A DNA stretch of 64,000 nt from Lumbricus rubellus (taxonomy: Eukaryota > Annelida > Clitellata > Crassiclitellata > Lumbricidae). Under the pieces are notes generated by a model. The model did no database searches. It worked only from the letters and a program-made list of their open reading frames with translations, and was not told the DNA's origin. Both the position numbers and the translations under genes were made by a program. Position 1 is the first letter of the stretch, and every line of letters begins with the position of its first letter. The stretch is taken from positions 48,044,893 to 48,108,892 of the forward strand of contig OX243815.1 of the NCBI GenBank assembly GCA_945859605.1, given 5' to 3'. Of this stretch, positions 62,360-64,000 are shown piece after piece.

Positions 62360-62624
62360 GTGTGTGTCCGTGTGTGTGTTTACGTATTTGCACCTGAATA
62401 CAAAATGTGTATTGACATATTATTTGTACATGCAAACAGATTCAATGTGAATATGTGCTATATGTGCCTATTATACGAATGGAATATTTTTCAGATCAAC
62501 TGCAATGTGTTACATATATTATAGACATGCACAGTGCACACTGTATGCAGTATGTATACATGTAGGTCTGTGCATGCATGCATGTATGTACGTATGTATA
62601 GTTGTACGAACGTACTGTATGTAT

Positions 62625-62630
62625 TGTATG

Positions 62631-62666
<36 letters not shown>

Positions 62667-62815
62667 TGTATGTATGTATGTATGTATGTATGTATGTATG
62701 TATGTATGACATTGTATGTATGTATGTATGTATGTATGTATGTAGGTATGTGCGTATGTACATACGTACGTACGTACGTATGTACATACGTGTGTACGTA
62801 TGTACGTAAGTATGT
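62625..62815. repeat. TATG tetranucleotide array
   Basis: Long uninterrupted TATG runs at 62639-62707 and 62714-62742, then TACG variants. The open frames on both strands are artefacts. Confidence 0.9.
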
Positions 62816-62894
62816 GGCTATGTATGAATTTGTTCGTTTTGAAACTATATATATATATATACATAAAATAATCCAATATCTCCAGTTTCAATTG

Positions 62895-63070
62895 GATACA
62901 GCTGGATATATAATATATATGCGTATATAATTATATATCAAGCTGTGTCGTATATATATATATATAATATATATGCGTATATAATTATATATCAAGCTGT
63001 GTCGTATATATATATATATATAATATATATGCGTATAATAATAATATATCAAGCTGTGTCGTATATATAG
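62895..63070. repeat. Tandem repeat, unit 54-56 bp, three copies
   Basis: ATCAAGCTGTGTCGTATATA closes each copy (about 62938, 62992 and 63048). The rest of the unit is AT dinucleotides with TGCGTATAATT. Confidence 0.8.
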
Positions 63071-63227
63071 TTAGCTGGCAGGTATATCAGCGTGCAGTCT
63101 CCTCCTCCTCCAATCTATTATAATCAGATGCCAATTCATCTGATATGGATTGGCATGCGATGATGATGATGCTGCCATCTGAAAATAACGCCAATATCTC
63201 TGCTATATGTGCCTGTATATGTGTGTC

Positions 63228-63695
63228 CAGGGCCGGATTTAGGCATGTTCAACATGTTCGGCCGAACAGGGGCCCCACACTTTTCACACTTTAGGGGGGC
63301 CCCACAAAATGCGGGGGGAAAAAATTTGAGGAAATTTCTACGAAACGACTATTTTCCGCAAAATGTGGCCAGATGACTAAAAAAAGGTCATCAACTTTTT
63401 TGGCGGATGAAATGGTATGATTTTCCCGAAAATTTTGGTCAAATGACTAAAAAAAGGTCATCAACTTTTTTGGCGGATGAAATGTATGATTTTCCCGAAA
63501 ATTTTGGTCAAATGACTAAAAAAAGGTCATCAACTTTTTTGGCGGATGAAATGGTATGATTTTCCAGAAGAAATTTTTTTTCCCCGAAAATTTCGCCAGA
63601 TGACTAAAAAAAAAGAATATCCGCAAAAATTTCCTGGACAGGGCTCCCACGAAAATTTCCCGAACAGGGCCCCCACATTGCTTAATCCGGCCCTG
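63228..63695. mobile_element. hAT-like short element with internal tandem repeats
   Basis: Ends CAGGGCCGGATTTAGGC and GCTTAATCCGGCCCTG, flanked by an 8-bp duplication TGTGTGTC (63220-63227 and 63696-63703). Inside are three tandem copies of a unit of about 64 bp containing AAGGTCATCAACTTTTTTGG, CGGATGAAAT and GACTAAAAAAAGG. No coding capacity. This is the clearest member of a group also represented at 49384, 52769 and, as a relic, 680. Confidence 0.9.
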
Positions 63696-63740
63696 TGTGT
63701 GTCTGTTGTTTTTCGATGAACTGTATACGTGATGTCAAGT

Positions 63741-63884
63741 CAGTATGAGAATTGTGGAAAAATAACTGGGGGGGTTGGCCTATGATAAACTTGAAATTGG
63801 GGTATGAAAAACATACTTTGACATGGGGCTCTAAAAAGACTGGGGGGTTGAACCCCCCCCAACCCCCCGGCAATTCTCACCCTG
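63741..63884. mobile_element. 144-bp hAT-like element
   Basis: Ends CAGTATGAGAATTG and CAATTCTCACCCTG, flanked by an 8-bp duplication TGTCAAGT (63733-63740 and 63885-63892). G-runs on the left and C-runs on the right (CTGGGGGGGTTGG and CCAACCCCCCGG) make the whole a hairpin. Very small and non-coding. Confidence 0.8.
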
Positions 63885-64000
63885 TGTCAAGTACACATCG
63901 TGTCTGTCCACCTCTGTGCTTCGTTCGACCTGCTGCGTGTTGGCAAATCTCTCTCAGTGTGTCTGTCTCCTTATGTCTGTCATTCTGTCTCTCTTTTCCT

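Noticed and set aside
62491..62930. Long frames rich in YVCM and YIHT repeats
   Set aside because: They are caused by the TATG tetranucleotide array.

Overview
The window is nuclear DNA of an animal. Genes are split into many short exons with GT-AG introns, and most of the sequence is intronic or intergenic and packed with degraded mobile elements and microsatellites. A very frequent non-coding TAGGCCTA-type motif, the CR1/L2-like LINE tails and the expanded SLC5 family suggest a marine invertebrate deuterostome, possibly an echinoderm. That assignment is an impression, not a proof.

Positions 1-47016 hold four head-to-tail paralogues on the minus strand, all of the sodium/solute symporter family (SLC5; closest in character to the SLC5A5/A6/A8/A12 group, i.e. 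iodide, multivitamin and monocarboxylate carriers). In transcription order they are gene D (47016-36812), gene C (33814-19366), gene B (17162-4819) and gene A (only exon 1, 1400-1029; the rest lies beyond the left edge). B, C and D could be traced completely. Each has 16 coding exons with the same intron positions and phases, giving predicted proteins of 693, 698 and 687 residues. The paralogues differ mainly in the length of a glycosylation-rich loop (exon 13) and in an acidic, serine-rich C-terminal tail (exon 16). B and D end in S-K-L and C ends in Y-R-L. The A and B upstream regions are still collinear, so these two look like a recent duplication.

The introns are littered with insertions. 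These include a frameshifted piggyBac-like element flanked by TTAA (B intron 2), a 5'-truncated CR1/Jockey-type LINE (C intron 10), an RTE-type LINE tail (C intron 1), and two apparently identical 838-bp elements with different 8-bp target duplications (C introns 1 and 7). There are also a mariner-type foldback element (D intron 1), near-perfect 80- and 106-bp palindromes, SINEs with tRNA-like heads and LINE-like tails, a 7 x 70-bp minisatellite and several trinucleotide arrays.

Positions 47017-64000, upstream of gene D, contain no gene I can support. They hold an internally deleted mariner element, four short 8-bp-TSD (hAT-like) elements, one of them nested in a LINE fragment, a 10-bp-unit minisatellite and long microsatellites. 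I found no RNA gene, CRISPR array or bacterial-type system. The notable biology is the transporter cluster and the dense, in places very fresh, repeat landscape around it.
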